Source of the DNA: Tridacna crocea
Lineage: Eukaryota > Mollusca > Bivalvia > Cardiida > Cardiidae
Assembly: GCA_943736015.1 (NCBI GenBank)
Contig: OX031065.1
Coordinates: 255,501 to 319,500, forward strand
DNA: 64,000 nt
Direction of reading: 5' to 3'
The notes below the pieces were generated by a model. It had not been told where the DNA came from, did no database searches, and saw only the letters and a program-made list of their open reading frames with translations. Position numbers and translations under genes: made by a program. Every line of letters starts with the position of its first letter. Positions within the stretch are counted from its first letter, which is position 1. This document shows positions 40,319-51,704 of this stretch, in pieces.

Positions 40319-40550
40319 TCAACACTTTACTAAACAATCCCATGTTTTAATTTTCCTACGAGAACAGCCTGTACAAAACATTCTGGGAAAAAGAGAAAAT
40401 GCTAGTATTTGGCAGTTTTTTTCCTTTCCCCACATTGCTCTCTACCATATCAATGACATCTTCCTTGACTTAACCTTTTGTGAAATGTTGTGTGAAACTG
40501 CTAGCAACTTACAATAAGATAAAAAAAAAAAATGGTAACGAGTTAAAAAA
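40319..40550. mobile_element. Decayed hairpin MITE
   Basis: ACACTTTACTAAACAATCCC, GGGAAAAAGAGAAAATGCTA and GGTAACGAGTTAA mark the ends and one palindrome arm. Confidence 0.65.
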
Positions 40551-40586
40551 AACTTGTGTAACAAGTGGTCACACATGCAGCAAATT

Positions 40587-40618
40587 GCCCCCCCCCCCCC
40601 CCCCACACACACACACTC
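40587..40618. repeat. Poly-C followed by (CA)n
   Basis: A run of about 17 C and then CACACACACAC. Confidence 0.95.
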
Positions 40619-40619
40619 T

Positions 40620-41752
40620 TCACACTTCAAGGGAGATAAATAATTTTAAATGCTTGCTACATAATTATTAGGCTATATAGCAACACAAGTTCGTTCCCTT
40701 GCATAGGTTTTATCTAGTGGCTGCAAAAGCTCAAATATTAAAAACATGATACTGAGTTTTTGGAAGTCGATTACGTCAGTAATCGGTCTTCCTATGTGAA
40801 CGCTCAGGCATTTGGGAAATCACCCAACAACACCAATATTCAACCAGCGAAAAAAAAGTTCTATGAAATTCAAGCATTCAAACATATAAAACGATTGAAT
40901 TTCAGATAAAAAATGAAATAAGTCAAACTATTGCACTAAACAGATATTTTCTTTGAACTGTTATGACATTTCAATGAATAATTATCAAATCTTAATATTT
41001 GTTAATACACAGATCCTATATTTTTGTATATGAATGCGGACGAATCTAGCCATTCGGCATTACTCAGGTGTTGAGAGGGTGTCGCACCACTGCTAGACTG
41101 CTTCCGGTTCGTAGTAGTCCAAGTGAAAATTTGCAGTAGCACTTTTGTTGCACTGTTGTATGGGGCTAAGAGGGCTTGGTGGTATATAATTTAGATTTGC
41201 TTCAGATATAGGCATTGGGGGACCACTTAGATGTATTTTTATTGTATATTGAGTGGACCATTTTGTGTCATTAGAGGATCAAAAAATTGGGGTCATGGCG
41301 GTGAACAGGTGTTTTTGAGAGGGAAAATTCTAGGGTGCCCGTTGTTTTTGAGATTTAGCGAAAAACGCAATCGGTTGACATGTTGTTTTTTATGCATTTT
41401 TTCGAAGGACTATGGACGTACTTTAGACAGCAAGAGACGGGAAAGCAAAATTTTTGCCATTAAGCGATCTGTGAGGCTTCAAAGATGGCCAATTTCACTC
41501 TATTTTCAATATGGCCAAAAACCACAGGTGTGACACCAGAGCTATCAAATCGGCCGAGATGTTACGATTACCAATCGGGCATTATTTTATGAATGATATG
41601 TCACTCGGACCCATGTCCACATAAAAAATAGCTTTCGTTAAAAACGAATCATTAATATTCTTACCTAAAAAATTATTGGTTTGTTACACGTTTATTTTTC
41701 AAGGCATTTACATTTTCAACAAATATTTGCTTGAATGTCTGAAGTGTTGAAT
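40620..41752. other. Unassigned stretch with a 100-codon open frame
   Basis: The open frame at 41231-41533 (+) begins MYFYCILSGPFCVIRG. I recognise no domain, it has no splice context, and its Cys/Lys/Arg-rich sequence looks like translated AT-rich DNA. It may be part of an unrecognised repeat. Confidence 0.35.
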
Positions 41753-42150
41753 AGCTAGTAACCTAATTTTCTCTGTTTCCTACAGTGATTTCTACCATGT
41801 CAAAAACATGTTGCAGTGTCTGAGTCACCTTTACTTTGTCGTCTGCAAATCCTATCTATTAAGATCAGTCTACAGATTTATCATTGATTAAAGAATTAAA
41901 TCTTTAACAAAAGACAAAATTGTACTGTGGTCTAGTTTGAAAGCATTTGCAGAAGACAAATTAACTCTTTCCCAAACAATTAATTTTTTTGCACGTGTCT
42001 GCAGTACAAGTCTATAATTGTTAATCATAACATGAAATATGTCTTTCATAGGGTTGATAACATTAAAGGAAAACGAAAAAACGCTGGTTACCGGCATTTT
42101 CTCATTTTCCTCATTGTGTTCAACAGTCCTTTTCCACATGGTCATTAGAA
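41753..42150. mobile_element. Two decayed hairpin MITEs with a nested left end
   Basis: 41753-41899 is a right half. From 41896 a second copy starts, is interrupted at its internal TTAA (GAAGACAAATTAACTCTTTC) by another left end, and reaches a core GCTGGTTACCGGC at 42083. Confidence 0.7.
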
Positions 42151-42336
42151 AAATGAAGCATTCGTGTTATGCTGTGAATAACCAAAACATTACACTACTA
42201 TGTGCATGTATATATATATGTAAATTTTCCACCAGGTCCAGCGCAGGTACTGTGCAGCTGACCATTTCATTTGTTTCGCACTTCATAATTCTCTTATGTT
42301 GCTTCAAATGTTAATTAAAAAAATGGTTAAAAAAAG

Positions 42337-42800
42337 AATGGTTGCTTGATTGATTGATTGAATGAATGGTGTTAAACGCCTTTTTCAACAGTATTTCAGT
42401 TATATCGCGGCGGCTAGTGCACCCATCCATGCTTTCCTGGAGTTCTTTTATCCAGTACTCCACACAATATCTTTCCAAGCCACCTGCTGCTTTTCCACAT
42501 AAATATTGTCGAACCAATGGATATTGATCAGTCCTCTGAAAGAATATTGGCCGAGCCGTGGATCCTGTTCTCAATACACATGGTTGTAAATAACCTTTGG
42601 AATTTGATTGAATAAATTGTGCTTAATGCTGTTTTCAACAGTATTTCAGTAATATCGCGTCGGCCAGTGCACTTATTCATGTTTTTCTGGAGTTCTTATA
42701 ACCAGTACTCGGCACACTATTCTTTTTTTATGCCACTGGATGCTTTGTCGAAACAATGGAAAGCGGTGAGAGAGATATGACAATACCTAGTCATACCTCC
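42337..42800 (-). mobile_element. Two tRNA-derived SINEs in tandem, minus strand
   Basis: Both begin on the + strand with ATTGATTGATTGAATGAA-like tails or GGAATTTGATTGAATAAAT and share CAACAGTATTTCAGT, ATATCGCG and CATGCTTTCCTGGAGTTC. Copies are about 42337-42598 and 42600-42800. Confidence 0.8.
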
Positions 42801-42912
42801 TCGTGCTCGTTGCTGCTTGCTGGAAACTATGTCTATTCTGTGATTTAGCGGCATAAAAGTAGTAATCGACCTCGATAAAGCCCTATTTGTTGTTCCGGCA
42901 TCCGTGTAAATC

Positions 42913-43136
42913 TTAACCTTTTCCCAAATAAGCCCTTGTTATGTAGGTGTCTGCAGCACAAGCCCTTTGAAAACAATGTGGGAAGAAGACAAATTGCTCG
43001 TTACGAGCAATTTTTCATTTTCCAACAGTGTTTTCTACCCTTTTGGATAACCTTCCACCAATTCATCAAACTTTAAATTGTTTACAAATTCCTTGAGTTG
43101 GAAGAATGTAAAATTCGTCTATTGGGAAAGGGTTAA
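42913..43136. mobile_element. Hairpin MITE, GCTCG subfamily
   Basis: CCTTTTCCCAAATAAGCCC to CTATTGGGAAAGGGTTAA. The core is AATTGCTCGTTACGAGCAATT. It is most similar to the 28.36 kb copy. Confidence 0.92.
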
Positions 43137-43280
43137 GAAATCAAGTTCACCTAACAATCAACGCAATTATTATTTTCGCACATCGAGACAAACTTGCACA
43201 CTGCGACGAGTTACTGTCCTTTGATGCAGAGATTGATACTAAAGCAAATTTAGTATTTCGAGCTTACATTTATCTACAAA

Positions 43281-43436
43281 ATACCGTATCTAAAAAATAC
43301 CGTACCTCTAGCCTATATCATAAGAATGTCTAAAGGTACGGTACCGTATCTTTAGACTCCGGGGCTAGAGGTACGGTACCGTATCTCTAGCCATTTCTTT
43401 AATATAGGCTAGAGGTACGGTACCGTATCTCTAGCC
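43281..43436. repeat. Cluster of GGTACGGTACCGTA palindromes
   Basis: Near-perfect palindromes lie at 43330-43355, 43363-43392 and 43407-43436, with a half copy at 43281-43313. The core is TACGGTACCGTA and the arms are GGCTAGAGG / CTCTAGCC (see findings). Confidence 0.93.
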
Positions 43437-43437
43437 A

Positions 43438-43552
43438 CTGCCTTTATTCATACGCGCAACGTGACTCATCCACACCACAGCTTTGAAACGGCGGCGAGTG
43501 AAACGCAAGGAAGCAAGTCACAATTTGATCTGAACAAACCCAAGGCTGCAAA
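43438..43552 (+). other. Candidate first exon / 5' UTR of an unidentified gene
   Basis: A more GC-rich patch contains ACGGCGGCGAGTG and ends at the plausible donor CTGCAAAG|GTAAAG. It has no ATG. One frame is open throughout and ends KSQFDLNKPKAAK, which would join in phase 0 to the candidate exon at 46359. It follows a cluster of KpnI-type palindromes. The composition suggests a 5' UTR; start and function are unknown. Confidence 0.25.
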
Positions 43553-44183
43553 GGTAAAGTGCAATGTATTTTTTTTCTTTTTTGAAATGTGTTTTTGTTT
43601 TAAACGTGAAGGACATTACATGTACGTCCTTCCTTAAGTATTGTTTAGAAACGAAGTAGGTCAGTGGTTGTTTATAAAGATTACAGTCGCCATTTTGATT
43701 GATTGTAAGCTCGTGAAAGCTTTACGCCTGCGTTTCAGAAGGCTACATTAGTATATAAATATGGATGATTTGTATTCCATTTGCTGCCATAACTAGTTGA
43801 TTGTATTGCTCTTCGTCGAAGAAGAATATTTAACGAATCCCAAATGTCAACAGTCCTTACAGTGACTGTAAATTTCGACCGATAACAATTTCGTCCCATT
43901 ACAATTTCGGCCTATTCTCCTAACGTGAGTTTACATGGTTTGCATTTGTGTAAAAAATCTTACACCTTTATAATCTTTTAAACTTACCTTTCAGCACTAG
44001 GATTTTGCAGCCCTAAGGTGAAAGTATATTGAAATATTGGAAAAATATAAAATGGTGATCTATTCTTCACCTTTCATATAGTTAATTTTGACTTTAATGC
44101 TGTCAACCTGGATCTAAGATATAGATGCATTTAAATCTTTAAATTGGCTCAGTCAAAAGTATTGCAGCTTTTGTACTGTCACT
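43553..44183. other. Possible intron, nothing recognised
   Basis: AT-rich sequence after the candidate donor at 43553; no repeat matched. Confidence 0.4.
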
Positions 44184-44590
44184 TAAAGGTGGCCCTTCAG
44201 ATTTTTGGACGAAATTTATACAAAAATATTAAAATTCATCCTGATACTCCCAGTACCTTTTAAATTTCATTCATAAAACCCCAGTAGTCGAAAACCATCC
44301 GACAACAAGAGAAATTAGAGATTTACTACGGCCCAGGTCAACACCGATGGGAACCATGGTCTATTTTTAGATGAGCAACTTGCTCACTCACTTACCGGAA
44401 ATACACAAATGATGCTTCAAACACAGCGACTGAAGAAGAAGTTTATGGAAAATAACATGTTTGTTATGTTGTGGAATTTAAGAGTCATTAGTCACGTGCC
44501 AGTCACTTAACATTCCCACTATGCTTCTTTTGAATTTTGGTGCAAAATCTAAAAATACCTTAAGAGGCTACGTAACCTTTTAAGGGAATA
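44184..44590 (+). repeat. ~410-bp dispersed repeat, copy 2
   Basis: Inverted relative to 8587-9005. It starts TTAAAGGTGGCCCTTCAG and contains CCCCAGTAGTCGAAAACC, GGCCCAGGTCAACACCGATG and CACGTGCCAGTCACTT. Confidence 0.85.
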
Positions 44591-44777
44591 CCATAAAAAA
44601 AAATATACAAAAAGTGTCATGGTATTGAAGTTTTTGAAGTTAATTGACATAATATTTAGTAGATTCATTCAATTTAGCTGGCAAGTATCTTGCAAAATTG
44701 ATACCTGCTTCTGTAGAGAAAAGGGTTAAACATTAATATTGAAAAATAAAAAACTAAATGAATGTGCATGCAAAACC

Positions 44778-44968
44778 GAGCAAAAGAAAGCTTTTGAAAA
44801 CATTGTGGGAAAAGGAGAAAATGCTGGTAACCAATGTTTTCTTCTTTTCCCATAATGTGTTCTTATCCTTTACTGATAAATCTTATTACTTGTGCCACAT
44901 TTACTATGTCTCTTGGAATTTCTTTCAATTTTGATCGGTCTGAATTGTGTTGTGTGGTAAAGAGTCAA
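44778..44968. mobile_element. Hairpin MITE, partial
   Basis: GCTGGTAACCAATGTTTTC shows a small deletion in the right arm; it ends GTGTGGTAAAGAGTCAA. Confidence 0.8.
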
Positions 44969-45034
44969 ATCTGATATAAAAGGTTTTTTGAAAATTGTGT
45001 TTGCATAGGTAAAAAGGCTGTACAGTATGTGTGC

Positions 45035-45492
45035 TTAACCCATTATCACACAGTCCCTACTTTTGACGCCTCTGAGAAAGAAGCCTTTTGAAAACACTGT
45101 AGGAAAAGGAGAAAATGCTGGTAACCAGTGTTTTCTCTTTTTCCCACAGTGTTTTCTACCCTTTCAAGAACAAGTTTCAATTTTTCAGTCACCTTTATTT
45201 TGTCGTCTGCAAATGCTTTAGATTTGAACAAGTCTAAAATTTTGTCATTTGGAAATGAGTTAACTCTTTTTCAAACAACAAAATTTAAGAGTGGTCCAAA
45301 TTGAAAGCCATGCTGATGACATAATAAATGTGGCTCACAAATTGAAATTTGTTTAAGGAAGAATAGAAAACATTGTGAGAAAAGGAGATAATGATGGTTA
45401 CCCACACTTTCTTCTTTTCCTACAATATTTTCAAAAGGCTTCTGTCTCAGGATCGTTGAAAGTCGGGATTGTTTGGTAGTCTTAAGAGTTAA
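45035..45492. mobile_element. Two full-length hairpin MITEs sharing TTAA 45260-45263
   Basis: The first is CCCATTATCACACAG to TTTGGAAATGAG, the second CTCTTTTTCAAACAAC to GTTTGGTAGTC. Their palindromes carry independent mismatches (CCAGTGTTTTC; GGTTACCCACAC). Confidence 0.92.
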
Positions 45493-45671
45493 AGGTAACC
45501 AGTGGCACTGTTGAGTTGATGCAGAATGCAAACCATTTTAGATATGTCTGTTCGGACTACTTTAGCTTTTAACAATTGCCACAGTCAGGGAGATTTGTCT
45601 GAAATGATTATGATCCTTGATTGAACATTAAAACCAATATTTTATCATCTACAAAAGATGTGAAGCATTCT

Positions 45672-45860
45672 TTAACCTTTTACCACTCAGTGATGAGTTT
45701 TGACACCCCAAGGAAAGAAGCCTCCTTTTCCCACAATATTTTCAACTATGTCATAAGAACAATTGCAGCATTTGATTCAGATAATGAGATTGAAATTGTT
45801 GTCTGCAACTGCTTTCAATTTGGACAAGGCTAGAATGTTGTCAATTGGTAAAGGGGTTAG
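45672..45860. mobile_element. Hairpin MITE, left arm and core deleted
   Basis: GGAAAGAAGCCTCCTTTTCC joins the left outer arm directly to the right palindrome arm. It ends TTGGTAAAGGGGTTA. Confidence 0.82.
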
Positions 45861-46358
45861 ACCTGGTTTGTATGTGTTAGCATGATGCTTTCAAGTGGGA
45901 TAAAGCAGTTAAGCTAAAGAAATGCGGGCTGAGCTTAATGGGAAGCCATAACCCCTATCTTGCCTATTGCAACATTGGTCATATTTGCTAATAGTGTAGA
46001 CCAATGATCAACCTGCATAGCCATTCAGTCGGATTTTGGTCTGCACTGTTGGCAAATTTTACAGTGACTGAAATTCTGAAGCAAATCTGGAATAGTCTAT
46101 TCTGGGAAATCAGCAGCATAAGAGGTAAAATTGACCCTTGAAAAGATTTTTGAAAAACGTTTTTGTTAAAGAAAAAATTGCTCAACAGTAAGGTGGGTAA
46201 TTTTAGACAATCAAGGCCCTCTTCAATTCTTTGGACAATAACTTGATGTTGCATCAATCTACAATATGCATCTTTGATAAAAGAAGAATGTTAAGTTAAA
46301 TACTGTTCAGATTTTTGTATGGCTATCATTTGGTTATATTTCTTTGTATCTGTTTTAG
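45861..46358. other. Unassigned stretch before candidate exon
   Basis: It contains GATTTTGGTCTGCACTGTTG, resembling short phrases at 54.63 and 59.93 kb (AGATCAGACTGC), perhaps an old dispersed repeat. Confidence 0.4.
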
Positions 46359-46439
46359 GAAGAGATTGTGAAGATTGTGCAGGTCAGAGGGACAGACGTC
46401 CAGGTCAAGACAGTTAAGATCTCAAGATGGCACAGATGA
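46359..46439 (+). other. Candidate exon (unidentified)
   Basis: It follows the acceptor-like CTGTTTTAG. The open frame reads EEIVKIVQVRGTDVQVKTVK then ISRWHR and TGA at 46437. After the TGA the same frame stays open for 35 codons with a coding-like start (LKGVTLEGVEGDEFKEPNG). It could be a terminal exon, a decayed exon or chance. An early donor (CAG|GTCAGA, 46383) would allow joining to 47779. I recognise no family. Confidence 0.25.
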
Positions 46440-46827
46440 CTTAAAGGTGTCACTCTGGAGGGAGTGGAGGGAGATGAGTTCAAAGAACCTAATGGGTCAA
46501 TACATATACATGTAGCTAACAATTGTTGTCAATACATACAAAGATGAGATGTCAGTGTCAACCAAAACAAAGACTGAAATTAAGGTATTAAATCCACTCT
46601 AGTCTTCCCAGGTTATCCCTAGTGCTCATGGTGAACAGTTGTGATGGGTTGGTATTTTGACTATTGTGTGTCTGTTCACCATTAGCACAAGCACATTTAC
46701 ATGTTGCTCCTGAAGTTCTATTTGACAAAGCCCAGAAAAGCAATGTCACAAACTGGCTTTCAGTATCTTTAACAGAATCATTAAGATGTAAAAGGATAAT
46801 TAAACTTTTGACAGTATTGTCCTCAAG

Positions 46828-47056
46828 TTAACCCATTACCACGCAATCCTTACTTTTGACGACCTTTGGAAACAAGCCTTTTGAAAACATTGTGGGAAAA
46901 GGAGAAAATGCTGGTAAGTCGCATTTTCTCCTTTTCCCAGAATATTTTCTACCCCTCACAAAACAAAGTTCAAATTTTCATTCACATTTATTTTTGGTCT
47001 GCAAATGCTTTCAATTTGGACAAGCCTAAAATATTGTCATTTGGGTAATGAGTTAA
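46828..47056. mobile_element. Hairpin MITE, full length, core mismatched
   Basis: TTAACCCATTACCACGCAAT to TTGGGTAATGAGTTAA. The core reads GCTGGTAAGTCGC. Confidence 0.93.
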
Positions 47057-47421
47057 TCTCTTTCAGACCTTGCATGGCCCAACGTAAGATCTGGAAAAAG
47101 ATTGATCTTACGCCGTTTGTTTACTAACATGGTGGGACATTCTTATTGGTGTATCAGCATTGATGATAATTCAACATTTTTTTTCAGGAGACTGAAATAG
47201 GGCTATCTTGACTCACTTGTTTCCTCAGTCATTTGCTATTGAAAATAATAGAACCACTATGATTCTCTAAAATTCTCAAAGTAAATGTGACTCAAATTAT
47301 ATATTTCCATTATCACCAGAAATTCTAATTTCTATGGGCATAGATCAAGAAAAGTGCAGAGATACTGCAGAAAATCCTTACATTGCTAATGCATATTGCA
47401 GCTGATTATTAGGAAACATAG

Positions 47422-47637
47422 TTAACCCATTACCACAGAATCCCTACTTTTGATGACCCTAAGAAAGAAGCTTTTCGAAAACAGTATGGGAAAAGGAGAA
47501 AATGCTGGTAACCAGCATTCTCACAATGTTTTCTACCCTCCACAAAACAAATTTCAAATTTTCAGTTACTTTTATTTTTGGTCTGCAAATGCTTTTGATT
47601 TGGGCAAACCTAAAATATTGTTGTTTGGTAATGTTAA
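47422..47637. mobile_element. Hairpin MITE, right arm shortened
   Basis: TTAACCCATTACCACAGAAT to GTTTGGTAATGTTAA. GCTGGTAACCAGCATTC passes directly into TCACAATG. Confidence 0.92.
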
Positions 47638-47778
47638 CTGCTACTAACACAAATTATGTGTGAAAAATAGCCCAGAATATTTTTTTTGTGTGGGAATTTC
47701 ATACTAACTTGTTTGTTTGATTTTCAAAAGTAAATTCTTTTTTTTTTTTTTAATTTCAATGGCTTTTTTTTTTTTCAG

Positions 47779-47877
47779 ACTTGCCAGGAGCCATCCTCCC
47801 AAGTTGAAGGGGAGTTGCAGGCATACATTGCAGAAAACAAGTACACCATCGTTAAGAGCGACTACGTAAAGCACTAA
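47779..47877 (+). other. Candidate terminal coding exon (unidentified)
   Basis: A long T-tract ending TTTTTTCAG is followed by an open frame TCQEPSSQVEGELQAYIAEN then KYTIVKSDYVKH and TAA. The strong acceptor and coding-like residues make this the best of the orphan exons. I recognise no family. The sequence after about 47930 is decayed F2 repeat core. Confidence 0.35.
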
Positions 47878-47929
47878 ACTACAGCAGTGCAGACTCCGAC
47901 TAATCTCTACAAAAGAAGATGTTTAAGTG

Positions 47930-48330
47930 CGTGCATCCGTAAACTTTTTCTTTAAAAAAACTTCTTCTCAGAAACTATGGTCTGGATTTCTACCAAATTT
48001 TACAGGAATGTTCCTTAGGTGGTCCTGTTTCAAATAATTGTGTTCCATGAATAATTCTGGTTGCCATATGGCAACCAAAGTAAAAAAACCTTCTCCTCCC
48101 AAACCGCTAATTGGATAGCATTATTTTTTTGCAGGAATGTTCCTTAGATAGAGGTCTACAGAATTCCTTAAAAAAAAAAAAAGATCCGCCAAAAAACATG
48201 GCTTTTATGGGAGATTCATTTTCCTTTTATGGTATAAAGTGAAATCTTCGAAAAATTTCTTCTCTCATACTATTCATTTTGATTTCATTGTTCTGTTGGA
48301 GGTTAGTTCCTATGCTGGTAAGTCTTTACC
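47930..48330 (+). mobile_element. Decayed F2 core fragment
   Basis: TTCTTCTCAGAAACTATGGT, GGAATGTTCCTTAGGTGGTC and CCTCCCAAACCGCTAATTGG match the units of the 1.9 and 6.4 kb F2 copies. No element ends are seen. Confidence 0.65.
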
Positions 48331-50727
48331 ATACAGTCCTGACTTTTAACAACCCTAAAGAAGAAGTCTTTAGAAAACACTCTTGGAAAAGGAGAAAATG
48401 CTGGTAATCAGCTTTTTAGCTCACCTGAGCACGAAGTGCTCATGGTGAGCTATTGTGATCGTGCTGTGTCCGTCGTCCGTCGTGCGTCGTGCGTCGTCCG
48501 TCGTCAACTTTTTACCTTGTGTACGCTCTACAGGCCACAGTTTTGGTCGGATACTCATGAAAGTTGGTCAGGATGTTTGTCTCGATGAAATCTCGGACGA
48601 GTTCGAAAATGGGTCATGTGGGGTCAAAAACTAGGTCACTAGGTCAAATCTTAGAAAAACCTTGTGTACGCTCTAGAGGCCGCATTTTGAGTCGGATACT
48701 CATGAAAGTTGGTCAGGATGTTTGTCTCGATGATATCTCGGACGAGTTCGAAAATGGGTCATGTGGGGTCAAAAACTAGGTCACTAGGTCAAATCTTAGA
48801 AAAACCTTGTGTACGCTCTAGAGGCCGCATTTTGAGTCCGATACTCATGAAAGTTGGTCAGGATGTTTGTCTCGATGATATCTCGGACGAGTTCGAAAGT
48901 GGGTCACGTGGGGTCAAAAACTAGGTCACCAGGTCAAATCTTAGAAAAACCTTGTGTACGCTCTAGAGGCCGCATTTTCAGTCGGATACTCATGAAAGTT
49001 GGTGAGGATGTTTGTCTCGATGATATCTCGGACGAGTTCGAAAGTGGGTCACGTGGGGTCAAAAACTAGGTCACCAGGTCAAATCTTAGAAAAACCTTGT
49101 GTACGCTCTAGAGGCCACATTTTCAGTCGGATACTCATAAAAGTTGGTCAGGATGTTTGTCTGGATGATATCTCGGACGAGTTCGAAAGTGGGTCACGTG
49201 GGGTCAAAAACTAGGTCACCAGGTCAAATCTTAGAAAAACCTTTTGTACGCTCTAGAGGCCACATTTTCAGTCGGATACTCATGAAAAATGGTCAGGATG
49301 TTTGTCTGGATGATATCTCGGACGAGTTTGAAAGTGGGTCACGTGGGGTCAAAAACTAGGTCACCAGGTCAAATCTTAGAAAAACCTTTTGTACGCTCTA
49401 GAGGCCACATTTTCAGTCGGATACTCATGAAAGTTGGTCAGGATGTTTGTCTGGATGATACCTCGGACGAGTTCGAAAATGGGTCACGTGGGGTCAAAAA
49501 CTAGGTCACCAGGTCAAATCTTAGAAAAACCTTTTGTAGGCTCTAGAGGCCACATTTTTAGTCGGATACTCTTGAAAGTTGGTCAGGATGTTTGTCTGGA
49601 TAATATCTCGGACGAGTTTGAAAATGGGTCACGTGGGGTCAAAAACTAGGTCACTAGGTCAAATCTTAGAAAAACCTTTTGTACGCTCTAGAGGCCACAT
49701 TTCAGTCGGATACTCATGAAAGCTGGTCAGGATGTTTGCCTGGATGATATCTCGGACAAGAACGAAAATGGGTCATGTGGGGTCAAAAACTAGGTCACTA
49801 GGTCAAATGTTAGAAAAACCTGTTGTAGGCTCTAGAGGCCACATTTTCAGTCCGAAACTCTTGTAAGTTGGTCAGAATGTTTGTCTTGATGATATCTCAG
49901 ACAGGTTTGAAAATGGGTCATTGGGGGTTAAAAACTAGGTCACCAGGTCAAATCTTAGAAAAACCTTGTATATGCTCTGGATGCCACATTTTCAGTCCAA
50001 CACTCTTGAAAATTAGTCAGAATGTTTGCCTTTATAATATCTTGGATGACTTTGAAAATGGGTCATGTTGGGTCAAAAACTGGGTCAATAGGTCAAATGT
50101 TATAAACACTTTTTGTATGCTCTGGAGGACACATTTTCAGTCTGATACTCCTAAAACTTGTTCATAATATTTGTCCTGGTGATACCTTGAATGAGTTTGA
50201 AAATGGGTCATGTGGAGTCAAAAACTAGGTCAATGGGTCAAATATTAGAAAAACCTTGTGTACACTCCAGAGGCTACATTTTCTGCCTGATACTCTTCAG
50301 ACTTGGTCAGAATGTTTGTTTTGGTGATGTCTCAAAAGAGTTTGATAATGGGTATTTGTCGGGTCCAAAACTAGGTCACTTGATGAAATCTTAGAAAAAC
50401 CTTTTGTACACTGTAGAGGCCACATTTTCAGTCCAATACTCATGAAACTTGGCCAGAATGTTTGTCTTATTGATATCTCAAAAGTGTTTGATGATGGGTA
50501 ATGTCTGATAAAAAACTAGGTCACTGGGAAACTAGATGGTGCATGTTTGGTCAATAAACTCAGGTGAGCGATTTCAGGGCCATCATGGCCCTCTTGTTCT
50601 CTCTTTCCCTCAGTGTTTTCTACTCTATCAAGGAGAGAAATCATCATTTCATCAATGTTTAATTTGTTGTCTGCAAATGCTTTCAGTTTGGTCACATCCC
50701 AAATTTTGTCGTTTGGTAAAGAGTTAA
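48322..50727. mobile_element. Hairpin MITE split by F2
   Basis: The left part, to GCTGGTAATCAGC, and the right part (50599-50727), from CTCTCTTTCCCTCAGTGTTT to GTTTGGTAAAGAGTTAA, flank the F2. The insertion is in the right palindrome arm, as at 1.87 kb. Confidence 0.88.
48413..50598 (+). mobile_element. F2 element with 145-bp tandem array, partly homogenised
   Basis: TTTTTAGCTCACCTGAGCAC with GCACGAAGTGC leads into GTCCGTCGTCCGTCGTGCGT. About fourteen 145-bp units run from 48530 to 50520. The first eight are nearly identical, while the last five are diverged and match the last units of the 33.3 kb array one by one. It ends GGGCCATCATGGCCC TCTTGTT. Confidence 0.92.
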
Positions 50728-50887
50728 AGATGGTTGCTTTACATAATCTATAATCCTTTTCATACAAAACAGGAGAACCTCTACACTTTGATTAGTTCTG
50801 GTAAAGGTTTGTTGACCTACTGGTGACCTAGTACAAAGAGGGACAGGGCTTCACTGTTGTGTTAAGGCATTTTGTTATCCAATCAAA

Positions 50888-51297
50888 CTGATCCCTGACA
50901 AAGAAGACTTTAGAAAACATTGTGGGAAAAGGAGAAAATGCTGGTAACCTTTTCCCACAATGTTATCTACCCTTCACAAAACAACCTTTAAATTTTCAGT
51001 CACTTTTATTTTTTCATCTACAAAATGCTTTCCATTTTGACAACCCTAAAATGTTGTCATTTGGTAATGAGTTAACTATAACCAGAAGACAAAATTTTTA
51101 TAACTGGCCATAATTGAAAGATGTTGCAGACAACATAATAAATCTTCAAATTAGTAAAACTTGTATCAAAAAGGGTAGAAATTATTGTGTAAAACTAAGA
51201 AAATGCAGGTTACTTTTATTTTCTTCTTTTCTCACGTTTTCATAGCTTTTTTTCTTTTAAAGTGACCTAAAATGCAGGAATGAATGGTAATTGTTAA
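50888..51297. mobile_element. Two hairpin MITEs, the first without most of the right arm
   Basis: In 50888-51075, GCTGGTAACC passes into TTTTCCCACAATG. 51072-51297 is decayed (TTAACTATAACCAGAAGAC; centre AAATGCAGGTTACTTTTATT). Confidence 0.82.
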
Positions 51298-51704
51298 AAA
51301 CTTCTCTTCGCCGTTACAGAAAAATCAGGCCTGTGGAGCAATACAGGCGCTCAAGCGCCTCTAGTTTATAGACTTGAGGTAGAATGCTTTCGGAAATTTT
51401 CGGTATACGAGAAAGTGCTTGTAATGCATATTTACTCCATTGGTCACCATGTTTTCTTTCTTCAAAAGGCTACTGCACACTTTGAGCGAAAGTTCATTTC
51501 TTGTTTGCAAATCTTTTCAAAACTAAATTTTTTTTATGTAGATAGAGTGATAGATTGATACTTTACATGCACATCATCTGGCTAGTCAGGTTTTTGTGTA
51601 TATATTTTCACTTGATTACTTTTTGGTACATGTTCATTATATTTTTGCCACTACCTTTATGTTTACATGCTGTATCTTACTATATTTGCCTGTTCTATAA
51701 CCAA

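Noticed and set aside
48564-49649. Regularly spaced 71-residue ORFs (MVRMFV...)
   Set aside because: They recur every 145 bp, exactly the F2 tandem unit, with no splice or start context. The same holds at 33.3-34.2 kb.
48413-50598. CRISPR-like array
   Set aside because: Units are contiguous 145-bp satellites without spacers in a eukaryotic mobile element; no cas genes.
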